In this document: piece after piece, positions 44,299-59,407 of the stretch
How positions within the stretch are numbered: position 1 is the stretch's first letter
Layout of the letters: the number at the start of each line of letters is the position of its first letter
DNA from: Pedobacter sp. Leaf176
GTDB taxonomy: Bacteria; Bacteroidota; Bacteroidia; Sphingobacteriales; Sphingobacteriaceae
NCBI RefSeq assembly: GCF_001424305.1
Contig: NZ_LMPD01000002.1
Span: 47,531 to 111,530 of the forward strand
DNA length: 64,000 bases
Reading direction: 5' to 3'
Notes under the pieces: model-generated
Database searches by the model: none
What the model saw: the letters and a program-made list of their open reading frames with translations, nothing else
What the model was told of the DNA's origin: nothing
Made by a program: the position numbers and the translations under genes

Positions 44299-45591
44299 CT
44301 ATTTATGGGCGATTTTATAACCTCTTAATCCGAAATAAAGAATAATTAAATAACAAACTAACGGGATACTGTAACCAATTTGGATATTATCTCCATAATG
44401 ATCGATGAGGGAACCCATTCCAAATGGTAATATCGCACCGCCAACAATTGACATAATGAGCCATGACGAACCAGGTTTTGTATCCTCTCCTATACCATCG
44501 ATTCCCAAGGCGAAAATGGTAGGGAACATGATCGACATGAAGAAACCCAAACCGCCTAATGCATAAACGATTACGACGCCACTTCCGGTAATGGCCACGA
44601 TGCTTAATGCAACAGAAATGACAGCATAAATTGCCAGCAGTTTGTTTGATGCTATAAATTGTAAAAGAGCTGTTCCTGCGAAGCGGCCAACGGTAAATAA
44701 TAACCCATAAATGGCTAAATATGATGCAGCTGTTTTTTCATCAAATCCACCACCTTGCTGCGCCATTCTTATAAAAAAGCTGGTTACGCAAACCTGGGCG
44801 CCTACGTAAAAGAACTGTGCAATAACGGCCCATCGCAAATGTTTATGGCGTAATGCGCCGAAAAAGCTCCCTTTGGCTTCGCCATCAATACTTTTAGTTT
44901 TGATTTCGGGTAAATGAATAAAATAAAATATTACTGCAATAACAAGCAAAATAATTCCCAGGGTGATGTATGGGGTTTTAACAGATGCAGCCTCTTCTAA
45001 AAAATAGTTGTTCCGACCAGCTTCTGTCATTGCTGCGAGTTCTTCTTTGGTATGCGATTTCCCCGAAAGGATGAACAAGCCGCCAATAAGTGGGGCAACC
45101 ATTGCGGCCAAACCGTTAAATGAAGCAGCTAAATTTAATCGGCTTGTTGCTTTTGAAGGATTACCTAAAACTGCGGCATATGGATTTGCTGAGGTTTCGA
45201 GCATTGTTAAGCCACATCCTATGATAAATAGCGCAATTAAAAAGGTAATATACGATAGGTTATTTGCTGCAGGAACGAAAAGAAATGCACCGAAAGCAAA
45301 AGCCAACAAACCAGAAATCATCGTCGCTTTATAGCCCCATTTTTTTAGGATCATACCTGCGGGTATCGCCATTAAAAAGTAGGCAAAGAAAACCGATGTA
45401 TCAATCAATGTAGATTGACTGTTGCTCAGGTTACATGCCTTTTTTAAGTGTGGAATTAATATCGAATCTAAGTTGTGCGCCATTCCCCAAAGAAAAAAAA
45501 GGCTGACTACTAAAATAAAAGGCAACAGGTATTTTTTTCTTGATGAAGGATCGCCCTCAGTTACAATTTCTGGCTGTGTGTTGTGGTTCAT
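44299..45591 (-). CDS. fucP: FucP-type sugar:H+ symporter (MFS)
   Basis: A 430-residue major-facilitator permease with about 12 membrane segments. FucP marks: SLFFLWGMAHNLDSILIPHLKKACNLSNSQSTLID, FMAIPAGMILKKWGYKATMISGLL, and ETSANPYAAVLG. It imports L-fucose in the reference family; homologues take other aldoses. It is the only inner-membrane importer in the 30-kb cluster, so it probably carries the sugar that the cytoplasmic genes (SDR, zinc dehydrogenase, Gfo/Idh) process. It lies 155 bp after the MaoC gene, a gap occupied by an inverted repeat. Confidence 0.87.
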   Translation of the reverse strand: MNHNTQPEIVTEGDPSSRKKYLLPFILVVSLFFLWGMAHNLDSILIPHLKKACNLSNSQSTLIDTSVFFAYFLMAIPAGMILKKWGYKATMISGLLAFAFGAFLFVPAANNLSYITFLIALFIIGCGLTMLETSANPYAAVLGNPSKATSRLNLAASFNGLAAMVAPLIGGLFILSGKSHTKEELAAMTEAGRNNYFLEEAASVKTPYITLGIILLVIAVIFYFIHLPEIKTKSIDGEAKGSFFGALRHKHLRWAVIAQFFYVGAQVCVTSFFIRMAQQGGGFDEKTAASYLAIYGLLFTVGRFAGTALLQFIASNKLLAIYAVISVALSIVAITGSGVVIVYALGGLGFFMSIMFPTIFALGIDGIGEDTKPGSSWLIMSIVGGAILPFGMGSLIDHYGDNIQIGYSIPLVCYLIILYFGLRGYKIAHK

Positions 45592-45607
45592 TATATTTGG
45601 TTTATTT

Positions 45608-45749
45608 GTTAGTTCATTGGTTCATTAGTCATTGGTTCATTAGTGCATGTCTAACCTATATATTTGTCCGTTTGGTGTTTTTGGCCTTTTTGTTAAGACT
45701 ATCAATATCAGCACTCAAACCAATGAACTATTGACTAATGAACTAATTA
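45608..45749. repeat. Imperfect long inverted repeat between MaoC and FucP genes
   Basis: One arm contains TTAGTTCATTGGTTCATTAG repeated as short direct blocks; the other arm, about 80 bp away, is CCAATGAACTATTGACTAAT followed by GAACTAA. The arms pair with gaps. Likely a small non-coding mobile element remnant. Confidence 0.55.
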
Positions 45750-46187
45750 TTTTTTCTTTACTACAAGCAAATGGTCGCAGACTAAAACTACGTCTCCATG
45801 CTGGTTGATTATTTCTACGTGTTCAGTTACGGTGCCGTATTCTGGTCTTTTGCTATCGCCCTTTTCAGAAATTGTGATTTCTGAATGAATGGTATCACCA
45901 ATGAAAACTGGTTTTACAAACCGCAGTTTATCGTAGCCTTTGCTCATCGCCTCTGGATTAATTTCTGAAGCAGTTAATCCAATTCCGATGCTAAAAATCA
46001 TTGTTCCATGGGCAATTCTTTGTTTAAAAGGTTGCGTAGCGCACCATTCTGCATCCATATGGTGCGGAAAAAAATCCCCGGTATGGCCGGCGTGAACCAC
46101 GAAATCGGTTTCCGTGATCGTTCGCCCAAGCGTTATACGTTTATCTTGCAATTGGTAATCTTCAAAGAATATTGATTTGAAATACAT
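45747..46187 (-). CDS. MaoC-family (hot-dog fold) acyl-CoA hydratase/dehydratase
   Basis: A 146-residue cytoplasmic protein. The hydratase-2 motif is recognisable: [16 protein letters not shown] (catalytic Asp and His of the GDxNPxHxD pattern), then [14 protein letters not shown] and a C-terminal hot-dog strand set. It would hydrate an enoyl-CoA or dehydrate a 3-hydroxyacyl-CoA. In the same transcript are two class III CoA-transferases, which could supply its CoA ester; mesaconyl-CoA hydratase is a family precedent for that pairing. The ATG at 46187 is chosen: the 33 codons upstream in frame are only the translation of a dispersed repeat (46211-46305). Confidence 0.8.
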   Translation of the reverse strand: MYFKSIFFEDYQLQDKRITLGRTITETDFVVHAGHTGDFFPHHMDAEWCATQPFKQRIAHGTMIFSIGIGLTASEINPEAMSKGYDKLRFVKPVFIGDTIHSEITISEKGDSKRPEYGTVTEHVEIINQHGDVVLVCDHLLVVKKK

Positions 46188-46210
46188 TTTATTATTTTTT
46201 ATTATAATTC

Positions 46211-46305
46211 CGTCATTGCGAGTTTTCGATTTTTCATCGAAACGAAGCAATCTCTCTTGAAAAGCAGATTGCTTCGGCTCGCTCATCCCCTGCCTTGCAA
46301 TGACG
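46211..46305. repeat. Dispersed REP-like palindrome (CGTCATTGCGAG type)
   Basis: CGTCATTGCGAG at one end and TTGCAATGACG at the other, with internal GAAGCAATCTCTC and GATTGCTTC pairing. A well-known type of bacterial REP hairpin. Lies between the Gfo/Idh and MaoC genes and extends the apparent MaoC frame. A half copy is near 52321. Confidence 0.75.
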
Positions 46306-46311
46306 AGATGC

Positions 46312-47379
46312 CTACTTAACCTTCACCCCTCCAATATCGCTCGATTGATAAGCACTCTCCACCACCGCCATCGTTTGAATCACATCCTCAACACTGGTAT
46401 ACAACACATCACTCGAACCCTCGTTATACCTCATCAAATTTGCCATCGTTCCAATAAAAGCTTCCGGAAACCAAGAGCCTTCTAATTTTACCGTTTTCCA
46501 TTCAGGCGATTTACCTTCCTCTACAATACAATACTCGAACACGTCTGGCACTCCATGAGGATAATCCATTAACAGGCCAATTTTTGCCACAATTGCACCT
46601 TTTGTACCCTCCCATTTAATGTAACTCTCCTGGTGGTTTGGTCCAAAATCATGATCGTGGTTGGTATTGATCACCGCATGGAGCGTATCCCCGTAGTCTA
46701 ATAAAATTGTAGACCGTGAAGATGATAAATTTTTCGCGGGATGTCTCAAAGTTTTTGCTAAAACAGTGTTCGGATTACCCAAAAACGATCTGATCAGATC
46801 TACATAATGGATGCTATGGTATTGAATTTCAAGCCTCGGATGAATGATTACATGAGGAAAAATTTCCCATGGCGTTTTAATCGTTACCCGAACTTCCATA
46901 TCGTAAAGTTCACCAATGAGCCCTTTTTCAATCAGATCTCTAGCTGCACTTACAAAAGGCGCAAAACGAAGTTGAAAATTAATAGCTGCTTTCAGATTTT
47001 TTGAACGGCAAAGTGCTAAAATCTCATTTGCCTGGGCAAAATCATCACCCATTGGTTTTTGAATTAATACAGCGCTTCCATCTGGCAATTGTTTGAGGGT
47101 TTCAAGGTATTGCTCTGGCATGATTGTAAGATCATAAACTGCATTTGCGGGCGCTGCCGCCACTGCTTCTGCTACAGAATTGTATACATTTGGAATACCA
47201 AAAGCATCTGCTAATTTCTGAGCCCGCTCTTTGGTTCGGTTTACGATGCCTTGTACTTCAAAACCCGCGATTTTATAGGCTGGAAGATGCGCATCCGCAA
47301 CGATGCCACCGGCACCAATAATAATAATTGGCTGCTTTGTTGATGGTAATTGCGGCTTATATTTTATATCAATACTCAT
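46312..47379 (-). CDS. Gfo/Idh/MocA-family NAD(P)-dependent oxidoreductase
   Basis: A 355-residue cytoplasmic sugar-type dehydrogenase. Rossmann motif [17 protein letters not shown] (about 19-35), the VLIQKPMG loop (the family EKP with Gln in place of Glu), and the C-terminal domain with [22 protein letters not shown] carrying the usual catalytic His region. Substrates are usually sugars, inositols or their acids. It overlaps the upstream solute-binding gene by 4 bp (ATGA), so the two products are made together. Exact substrate unknown. Confidence 0.83.
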   Translation of the reverse strand: MSIDIKYKPQLPSTKQPIIIIGAGGIVADAHLPAYKIAGFEVQGIVNRTKERAQKLADAFGIPNVYNSVAEAVAAAPANAVYDLTIMPEQYLETLKQLPDGSAVLIQKPMGDDFAQANEILALCRSKNLKAAINFQLRFAPFVSAARDLIEKGLIGELYDMEVRVTIKTPWEIFPHVIIHPRLEIQYHSIHYVDLIRSFLGNPNTVLAKTLRHPAKNLSSSRSTILLDYGDTLHAVINTNHDHDFGPNHQESYIKWEGTKGAIVAKIGLLMDYPHGVPDVFEYCIVEEGKSPEWKTVKLEGSWFPEAFIGTMANLMRYNEGSSDVLYTSVEDVIQTMAVVESAYQSSDIGGVKVK

Positions 47380-48614
47380 TTATCAATTTTATTTATCTGG
47401 CTTTGCGCTTCTAAAATTAGCGCTTCACTTGGCGTTTCAGTATTTACCGCCTGCAAAACCATTTGATCAATAATAGCGGCTATTGCCGCCCAGTTTTCTT
47501 TTTGTGGTAGCATATTTGCCACCTCGTGCAACATTTCCAGTTTGTGGTAATAAGGAATAATGGCGTTAATTTCCGGATCATGCCAGGTTGAAATTCTGCA
47601 GCCAATTCCGCCTTCCAGCGTAAGTTGTTTATCTTGTTCCTGAGCTATAGCAAAGCGAAGAAAATCATAAGCAAGATCCTTATTTTTACTGCCTTTGGCA
47701 ATGGTGTAAAGCCAGTAAACATTTAACGAAGCAGAATTTTTACCCTCCGCCGCTGGTAACAAGCCAACATCAACTTTTCCTTTCACCTTAGAGTTTGCAT
47801 CTACTTCACACATCGCTGCAAAACCAAACCAGTTGATCATCATGGCCGCTTCTCCTTGCGAAAAAGCTGTTCCAGCGGCTACCGATTCGAATTCGGCTGA
47901 TTTTGGATGGATCGCTGTTTTATCATTAACAATTTTTCGGTAGAAATCTAAGCCGCTGATCGCCGCCTCTGCGTTAAGCTGGATAAATCCGTTTTTATCT
48001 GTTAGGCTCCCGCCCCTTGTCCACAATTGCAGGCAAAAATCAAATACCGTATTATGCCCGTCAGGATAGCAGGCAAAAATGCTTCCGTAGAGGTTATCAT
48101 CAGGACGGTTAAAATATTGGGCAATTTGATGGAAGTCTTCCCAGGTTTTCGGCACTTCCAATGGCTTCCCGTACTTTGCCAAAAATCTTGTTTGCTCAAG
48201 ATTGCTGTCGAATAAGTCTTTTCTGTAAATGAAACATTCTGGTCCATCGTGAAAGGGAAAGCCTACCACTTCCCAACCAAAACGCTGCAATGTTAATAAA
48301 GACTTGCTCCATCCTCTAGGAAAATCTTGAGGTTTATTTTTGTTGATGTAAGGATTAAGCACTTCAAAATCCTGATGAGAATAACCTTCTAAAACCCAAT
48401 CTGTACTGATGTGGGCAATATCAAAATCTCCATTTGCTAAACCTTTTTTTGAAATGGTTTTATCATAGAGTTCGTGCAAATCCATCACCACCATTTCCAA
48501 CTGTAGGGTGCAGCCTGAAAATTCGCAATATTGATCCCAGAATTTCTGTATGGCGACTTCAAAAGGCGCAAATTTCCGGACAGCTATTTTAAAACGTTCC
48601 ATTTGGTTATGCAT
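47376..48614 (-). CDS. Leaderless family 1 solute-binding protein (SBP-A)
   Basis: A 412-residue protein with the fold pattern of ABC sugar-binding proteins (ITxxxPTW-like KTWEDFHQIAQYF, YGSIFACYPDGHNTVFDFCLQLW, EAAMMINWFGFAAMCEVD, KDLAYDFLRFAI) but no signal peptide: the chain starts MHNQMERFKIAVRKFAPFEV. The ATG at 48614 overlaps the stop of the upstream CoA-transferase; an ATG at 48602 is an alternative and also gives no leader. No ABC permease or ATPase is in the window. It probably acts in the cytoplasm, perhaps binding the metabolite handled by the adjacent CoA-transferase and oxidoreductase; this is inference. Confidence 0.72.
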   Translation of the reverse strand: MHNQMERFKIAVRKFAPFEVAIQKFWDQYCEFSGCTLQLEMVVMDLHELYDKTISKKGLANGDFDIAHISTDWVLEGYSHQDFEVLNPYINKNKPQDFPRGWSKSLLTLQRFGWEVVGFPFHDGPECFIYRKDLFDSNLEQTRFLAKYGKPLEVPKTWEDFHQIAQYFNRPDDNLYGSIFACYPDGHNTVFDFCLQLWTRGGSLTDKNGFIQLNAEAAISGLDFYRKIVNDKTAIHPKSAEFESVAAGTAFSQGEAAMMINWFGFAAMCEVDANSKVKGKVDVGLLPAAEGKNSASLNVYWLYTIAKGSKNKDLAYDFLRFAIAQEQDKQLTLEGGIGCRISTWHDPEINAIIPYYHKLEMLHEVANMLPQKENWAAIAAIIDQMVLQAVNTETPSEALILEAQSQINKIDK

Positions 48615-49770
48615 TGGCAATCGTTTTCTGCGTGATGAATTCTTTTATAATCCTCTCGTTGTCCTGACCCAATTTTGGAGAACCTTTGCTGGATATTAAC
48701 AGTTCACCGTCAATGCGAATTGGGCATCTGGTGGTTTCATATTTATAACCATCTTCCATATTCACTTCCTGAATCATGTTTAATACTTTGAAACCGTCGT
48801 GAGTCATCAATGCATTCCAGTTTAATACGTCAGCACACCAAATATCTGCTGGTTCTAAAATAGAAAGCCATTTTTCAGTAGTTTCGGTAAGCAGATGTTC
48901 TGCTAAAGCCGCTTTAATTTCGTCTCTTTTATCAAAAGCTTCCTTCAATTCCACGTAATCTTCCAGCTTTTCGCAGCCCAATAACAGACCTAACTGAGGA
49001 ATTGAACCCATTGCTAAAGCCAGATAGCCATTTTCGGTTTGATAGATGCCATAAGGTGCACCGAGATAAGCGTTGGCATTGTTTCTTTTGGATCGTTCTG
49101 GTAAAGCGCCGCCATCATTCATGAAGGTGGTAATGGTTTCAAACTGAAAATCGTAGGCCGATTCCATCATGCTTACCTGGACAAAACCGCCCTCATTTCT
49201 TATCGCTTTGCGATACAGACAAGCTAAAAGCCCTTGCACCAAATGCGCACCAGCCAACATGTCCACAATAGATAAACCCATTGCCACAGGCCCGCTATCT
49301 GCATTTCCTGTCAGAAATGTGAGTCCGGTAACGGATTGTAGAAGTAAATCCTGACCAGGTTTGTTTTTCCATTCGGTATCAGTTCCATAGCCTGAAACTT
49401 CGCCATAAATAATGGTTGGATTTAAGGCACTAACTGAAGGATAATCAAAGCCTAAACGCTCCATTACACCGGGGCGAAAATTGTGGATCATCACATCTGC
49501 TTTTTTTAGCAGCTCACGCACCATATCCCGATCTTCTTCGTTCTTTAAATCTACTTCAAAGCTCTCTTTATTTCTATTGATGGCATGAAAAACAGACGAT
49601 TCTCCGTTCATAATCAAGTTAGAAGTATAGAGGGTACGGCAGATATCGCCAATCCCTAAACGTTCAATTTTGATTACCCGAGCGCCCATGTCCGCCAGCC
49701 GTAAACTCGCCGATGGACCTGAAAGAAACTGGCTGAAATCGATAACTAAATAATCTTCAAGCGGTCTCAT
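48607..49770 (-). CDS. Class III CoA-transferase (CaiB/BaiF), copy B
   Basis: A 387-residue family III CoA-transferase: DFSQFLSGPSASLRLADMGARVIKIE at the N-terminus, FHAINRNKES, HNFRPGVMERLGFDYP, the catalytic Asp in GLSIVDMLAG (near residue 170), and the C-terminal TRCPIRIDGELL. It moves CoA between an acyl-CoA and a carboxylic acid. Clearly paralogous to the gene at 49973-51133 with near-identical length. Its stop overlaps the start of the leaderless solute-binding gene SBP-A. Donor and acceptor acids are unknown. Confidence 0.85.
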   Translation of the reverse strand: MRPLEDYLVIDFSQFLSGPSASLRLADMGARVIKIERLGIGDICRTLYTSNLIMNGESSVFHAINRNKESFEVDLKNEEDRDMVRELLKKADVMIHNFRPGVMERLGFDYPSVSALNPTIIYGEVSGYGTDTEWKNKPGQDLLLQSVTGLTFLTGNADSGPVAMGLSIVDMLAGAHLVQGLLACLYRKAIRNEGGFVQVSMMESAYDFQFETITTFMNDGGALPERSKRNNANAYLGAPYGIYQTENGYLALAMGSIPQLGLLLGCEKLEDYVELKEAFDKRDEIKAALAEHLLTETTEKWLSILEPADIWCADVLNWNALMTHDGFKVLNMIQEVNMEDGYKYETTRCPIRIDGELLISSKGSPKLGQDNERIIKEFITQKTIANA

Positions 49771-49814
49771 AATTTTGTCTATTTATCAATGTTGTCATTT
49801 TGAGCTAAAAGCGG

Positions 49815-49897
49815 TCGTCATCTCGACCGTTTGGGAAGATCTTTTCAACTGTGTTCGAAGATTTCTCCATTTCGCTTCGCTTCCAGTCGAAATGACG
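49815..49897. repeat. Dispersed palindromic repeat between the two CoA-transferase genes
   Basis: CGTCATCTCGACCG at one end and CAGTCGAAATGACG at the other, with internal GAAGATCTTTTC and GAAGATTTCTC. A further partial GTCATTTTGAG copy starts at 49793. Splits an otherwise tightly packed gene group. Confidence 0.75.
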
Positions 49898-49972
49898 ACC
49901 GATTTATTAATTTTATTTTAAGTTGTATTTCTGAACCTGCAGATTCTTCACCGCCTTCAGAATGATAACTGA

Positions 49973-51133
49973 TTAAGTATGTTCCTCTAATTCAAATTCT
50001 TTATTAATATCCGACGTATTAAAACCCAATTTGGGCGCCGCCTTCGAGGCAAATAATTTTTCATTATCAAACCTAATAGGGCTTACTGTCGTTTTGATTT
50101 TCAGGTCTTCACCCAAATCCAGCTGTTGTTCAATTTGCAAACTTTTATAAGTATTTAATGCAGTAGCCGTTTGGTAATTCAACACCTCTGCGCACCAAAT
50201 TCCGTGGCTTTCTAAAAGATTAACCCAGTTTTTAGTTTCTTCCTTTTTGAAAGTTTCGGCTAAACGAACAATCAGTTTATCCCGATTTTCGAAAGCTGAA
50301 CCAGCTTCAACATACAAATCGGAAATATCACATTTAATAATGGTACAAATATTAGGAAGATTTCCCATCGCCATGGCAATATAGCCATCTTTGGTTTCAT
50401 ACATCCCGTAAGGTGCACTTAAATAGGCATGAGCGCTCCCCTTTGCCCCACTTCTGTCTGGCAGTTTCCCGCCATCGTTTAAATAGGTGGTGATCACCTC
50501 AAACTGCACGTCTAAAATCGACTCCAGTAAACTCACTTCGACCAAAACACTTTTATTGGTTTTTGCTCTCTTAATTAAGCCGGCTAAAATGCCTTGAGCG
50601 AGATGATTTCCGCACATAATATCAGAAACAGAAAGCCCGAAAGGAACGGGTCCATCGGTATCAACGCCCGATAAAAATGTTAATCCTGAAACTGCCTGCA
50701 CCAATAAATCCTGACCTGGTTTATTTTTCCAGGGACCTTCGTTTCCATAACCGGTTACCACTCCATAAATAATTTTAGGATTGATGGCCTGAACATGATC
50801 ATAATCCAAGCCTATTTTCTCCATCACTCCGGGGCGAAAATTATGCGTCATCACATCAGCTTTGCTGATTAATTTCCGCAACTTTTCTAAATCATCCGGA
50901 TTTTTTAGGTCGGCTGCATAGCTTTCCTTATTGCGGTTAATGGTATGAAAAAGCAAGCTATCATCATCAACGAAAAGATTTTTTATTGATAACTGGCGAC
51001 AGGCATCACCGGTTTTCGGGCGTTCGATTTTTATTACCCGGGCGCCTAAATCTGCTAGTTTTAAGCCGGCAGATGGTCCTGCCAAAAACTGGCAAAACTC
51101 TAAAACTAAAAGTCCTTCTAGCGGCCTGTTCAT
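49973..51133 (-). CDS. Class III CoA-transferase (CaiB/BaiF), copy A
   Basis: A 386-residue family III CoA-transferase with the same layout as its paralogue: LEFCQFLAGPSAGLKLADLGARVIKIE, FHTINRNKES, HNFRPGVMEKIGLDYD, catalytic Asp in GLSVSDIMCG (near residue 171), YLSAPYGMYETKDGYIAMAMG, and TVSPIRFDNEKL. Begins with a 4-bp overlap with the leaderless solute-binding gene SBP-B. The two copies may form a heteromer, as SmtAB-type succinyl-CoA:malate transferases do, or serve two acids. Confidence 0.85.
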   Translation of the reverse strand: MNRPLEGLLVLEFCQFLAGPSAGLKLADLGARVIKIERPKTGDACRQLSIKNLFVDDDSLLFHTINRNKESYAADLKNPDDLEKLRKLISKADVMTHNFRPGVMEKIGLDYDHVQAINPKIIYGVVTGYGNEGPWKNKPGQDLLVQAVSGLTFLSGVDTDGPVPFGLSVSDIMCGNHLAQGILAGLIKRAKTNKSVLVEVSLLESILDVQFEVITTYLNDGGKLPDRSGAKGSAHAYLSAPYGMYETKDGYIAMAMGNLPNICTIIKCDISDLYVEAGSAFENRDKLIVRLAETFKKEETKNWVNLLESHGIWCAEVLNYQTATALNTYKSLQIEQQLDLGEDLKIKTTVSPIRFDNEKLFASKAAPKLGFNTSDINKEFELEEHT

Positions 51134-52290
51134 GATAATACCAGAGTTTTAGATTTTTGATACAATTCGTTCATCTTTGATAAAACCCCCATTTCATCTC
51201 CACCGTTCATTAAATAATCGCGAACTACATCGCCTGCGTGATCTTGAAAAAACATGGAGCCATGATAACGCGGACGAAGAAATGCCCGCTGTAAAGCCGG
51301 TAAAGTATTAAAAAAATAATTGTGACTTTGGCGGTTAACTTCTTCATTTTTCCAGGCTGCTAAATGCCCTGGCTGGCCGCCGTTTTCGAAAAACAAGGTA
51401 GATTGACAGGCTGGAGCACCCACAAATTCGACATACTTGGCTGCTACGTCAAGCGCCTCACACTTGGAAGATATCGCCAAACCGGTCCCACCTAAAGTGC
51501 TTCTTAAGTTTGTTTTTCCATCCAGGGAAATCATATCGTGAAAATGTAGGGTTTTGCGGGCATATCCGTTTCTTGAATAATTAGAATAGCCATATGCAAA
51601 GGGGCAATAAGCAATTTCATCTGTTAAAGTCATCGCTTCATAAACTTGAATTGGATTTCTATTGAAGTTTGCCGGATCCATCTTCGAAGCCAATTCGCGA
51701 TACATTTCTAAGGCTTTAACACCCATTTCCTGCGACACTACTTCGTCATCGCCCTGACAAGGATCTTCGCCAAGAGAGCAACAGAGTGTGTAAAAGTTCA
51801 TCAGCACATCGATCGGAATTCCAGCAAAGGCAACTAATCCCCTATCGGCAAGCGCTAATAAGTCCTCGAATGATTTCGGCAGTTCCAAACCTTTATCGGC
51901 AAACAAATCTGGTCGGGAAGCCGCAACAGGGGTTGCAGCATCTATCGGAAGTGCCCATAAATGTTCATCATAGAAATAACTTTCGTAAGACTGACCAACC
52001 GAATTTCGCTCCTGATCAGTAAGATAATCATCAGAAAGATAAAAATCTAAGGGCACTATCGACTTCGTTTTCGCTGCAAAACCAGCCCAGGGATGGTCGA
52101 TTACTAGTAAATCAAATCTTTCTGCCAGTTCCTGAATAGAAAAATCGGCAAACTGCTGCAAACTCCTTTTCTCCCAGGCGATGTTAACATTCGGGTATAA
52201 TTCGGAAAAACGCTGTGCCGTAGCCACCATAGGCAAAAGCCCGCGACTATGATTCCAGGTTATTCCTTTTAAGTTAATTGTCTTCTCCAC
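51130..52290 (-). CDS. Leaderless extracellular-solute-binding-type protein (SBP-B)
   Basis: A 386-residue protein of the ABC solute-binding fold (LKGITWNHSRGLLPMVATAQRF start, FDLLVIDHPWAGFAA, LPKSFEDLLALADRG, IAYCPFAYGYSNYS, LRSTLGGTGLAIS, VAAKYVEFVG), beginning exactly where the mature part of such proteins normally starts. Start is GTG at 52290; the codon immediately upstream in frame is TAA, which rules out an undetected signal peptide. It is only distantly similar to SBP-A. It overlaps CoA-transferase A by 4 bp. The protein must be cytoplasmic as encoded, and no transport partners are present in the window. Confidence 0.75.
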   Translation of the reverse strand: MEKTINLKGITWNHSRGLLPMVATAQRFSELYPNVNIAWEKRSLQQFADFSIQELAERFDLLVIDHPWAGFAAKTKSIVPLDFYLSDDYLTDQERNSVGQSYESYFYDEHLWALPIDAATPVAASRPDLFADKGLELPKSFEDLLALADRGLVAFAGIPIDVLMNFYTLCCSLGEDPCQGDDEVVSQEMGVKALEMYRELASKMDPANFNRNPIQVYEAMTLTDEIAYCPFAYGYSNYSRNGYARKTLHFHDMISLDGKTNLRSTLGGTGLAISSKCEALDVAAKYVEFVGAPACQSTLFFENGGQPGHLAAWKNEEVNRQSHNYFFNTLPALQRAFLRPRYHGSMFFQDHAGDVVRDYLMNGGDEMGVLSKMNELYQKSKTLVLS

Positions 52291-52408
52291 TTAATCTAAA
52301 GTTTAATGTTTTGAAACTGGCCGTCATTGCAAGGCACGAATCAATCTCTTTTTTGCATTGATTTCGTCAACCCTTTGGTATCCAAAACAACCGTTTATAC
52401 TTGTTGTA

Positions 52409-58299
<5,891 letters not shown>

Positions 58300-58300
58300 T

Positions 58301-59407
58301 CTAATTTCCACTTACAAAGTTTACTTTACTTTTGCCTAAATCTTTTGAGGTTGCAACAGCAATTCCGCGTTGGTCTTGTTTGTTTACCGCACAATAAAAA
58401 TGGTAAACCACGCCTTTATATTTTAGCACAAAAGATTTATGAGCATACAACTCATCATATCTCTCCGATGATTCAATCAAATTATCTCCAGTCCAATCGG
58501 TCCAGTTTACTAAATCTTTCGACACAGCAAAACGATTAAACGAACCTTTTCTATCTTGCCAGAAAGCACCAAAATAGAACATCACGTAGTTATCACCAAT
58601 TTTTTGGATTACCGCATCGCCCGTAATTCCGGCAGGATGATGCACCACAGGATTTTTATTGAAACGCGTCCAATGAACCATATTATCCGAAACTGCCATA
58701 CCGATTCGCTCGTACCAACGTGTTTTTTTATTGTTGGCTAAAGAATCGCCGACAGCATTGTAATACATCACAAAGCGATGGCCTGTTAATCTTTTCTTAT
58801 CTTCTATTACTGTACTTTTAAAAAGCTTATTACGATTTTCCCACCAACGTACATCGGCATCAGCGGAAGTTAAAACGGGATTATCCAAGCGATTCCATTC
58901 CTGCACAACAGATGGATGTTTTGTTGTGTAAGCCATTCCTATTGAGAGTGGTTCTACCTCATATCCCCTCTCTTTTCCACCAAAATACGACATCCAATAC
59001 CTACCATCAAATTGATTTACGCCATAGCTTCCACCCCATTTCAGATCCAACAACGCATTGTAACCCGCTTTTTGATTATCATCCCACAAGCCTGTATCTC
59101 CGAACGACATCAGCTTGCCTTGATTCTCCCAGTGTATTAAATCCTTACTTCGTGATAAACAGGTTTCGTAACCACGACCGCTAAAAATCAGGTAAGTCAT
59201 GTACCAGTATTTGCCTTTTCTAAATATGGTCGGACAATCCATTTTGTGTTCTGTATCTTCAGGAACCATAACCAAGCCATATTTATATGGCGTTTTTACT
59301 TCCTTATAAATTTTTTCCATTTCATCAGGCGAAACCGGATTTAGGTTTTGAGCATTCGATTTTATAGCCCAAACAAAAAGTAAAAGGATTAAACCTATCG
59401 TTCTCAT
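58301..59407 (-). CDS. GH43-like five-bladed beta-propeller glycosidase
   Basis: A 368-residue exported protein with a signal peptide (1-19, ending SNAQ). Repeated propeller blades are visible: CPTIFRKGKYWYMTYLIFSGRGYETCLSRSKDLIHWENQG, GRYWMSYFGG, DNMVHWTRFNKNPVV, GDNYVMFYFGAFW, SKDLVNWTDW. This resembles GH43/GH32/GH117-type clans that act on arabinan or related glycans; the family cannot be fixed by eye, so the substrate is open. It overlaps the upstream GH78 stop by 4 bp and is followed two bases later by the GH2 start. Confidence 0.75.
   Translation of the reverse strand: MRTIGLILLLFVWAIKSNAQNLNPVSPDEMEKIYKEVKTPYKYGLVMVPEDTEHKMDCPTIFRKGKYWYMTYLIFSGRGYETCLSRSKDLIHWENQGKLMSFGDTGLWDDNQKAGYNALLDLKWGGSYGVNQFDGRYWMSYFGGKERGYEVEPLSIGMAYTTKHPSVVQEWNRLDNPVLTSADADVRWWENRNKLFKSTVIEDKKRLTGHRFVMYYNAVGDSLANNKKTRWYERIGMAVSDNMVHWTRFNKNPVVHHPAGITGDAVIQKIGDNYVMFYFGAFWQDRKGSFNRFAVSKDLVNWTDWTGDNLIESSERYDELYAHKSFVLKYKGVVYHFYCAVNKQDQRGIAVATSKDLGKSKVNFVSGN

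Noticed and set aside
52321..52370. Full REP element downstream of SBP-B
   Set aside because: Only one half of the CGTCATTGC palindrome is recognisable; treated as a remnant.
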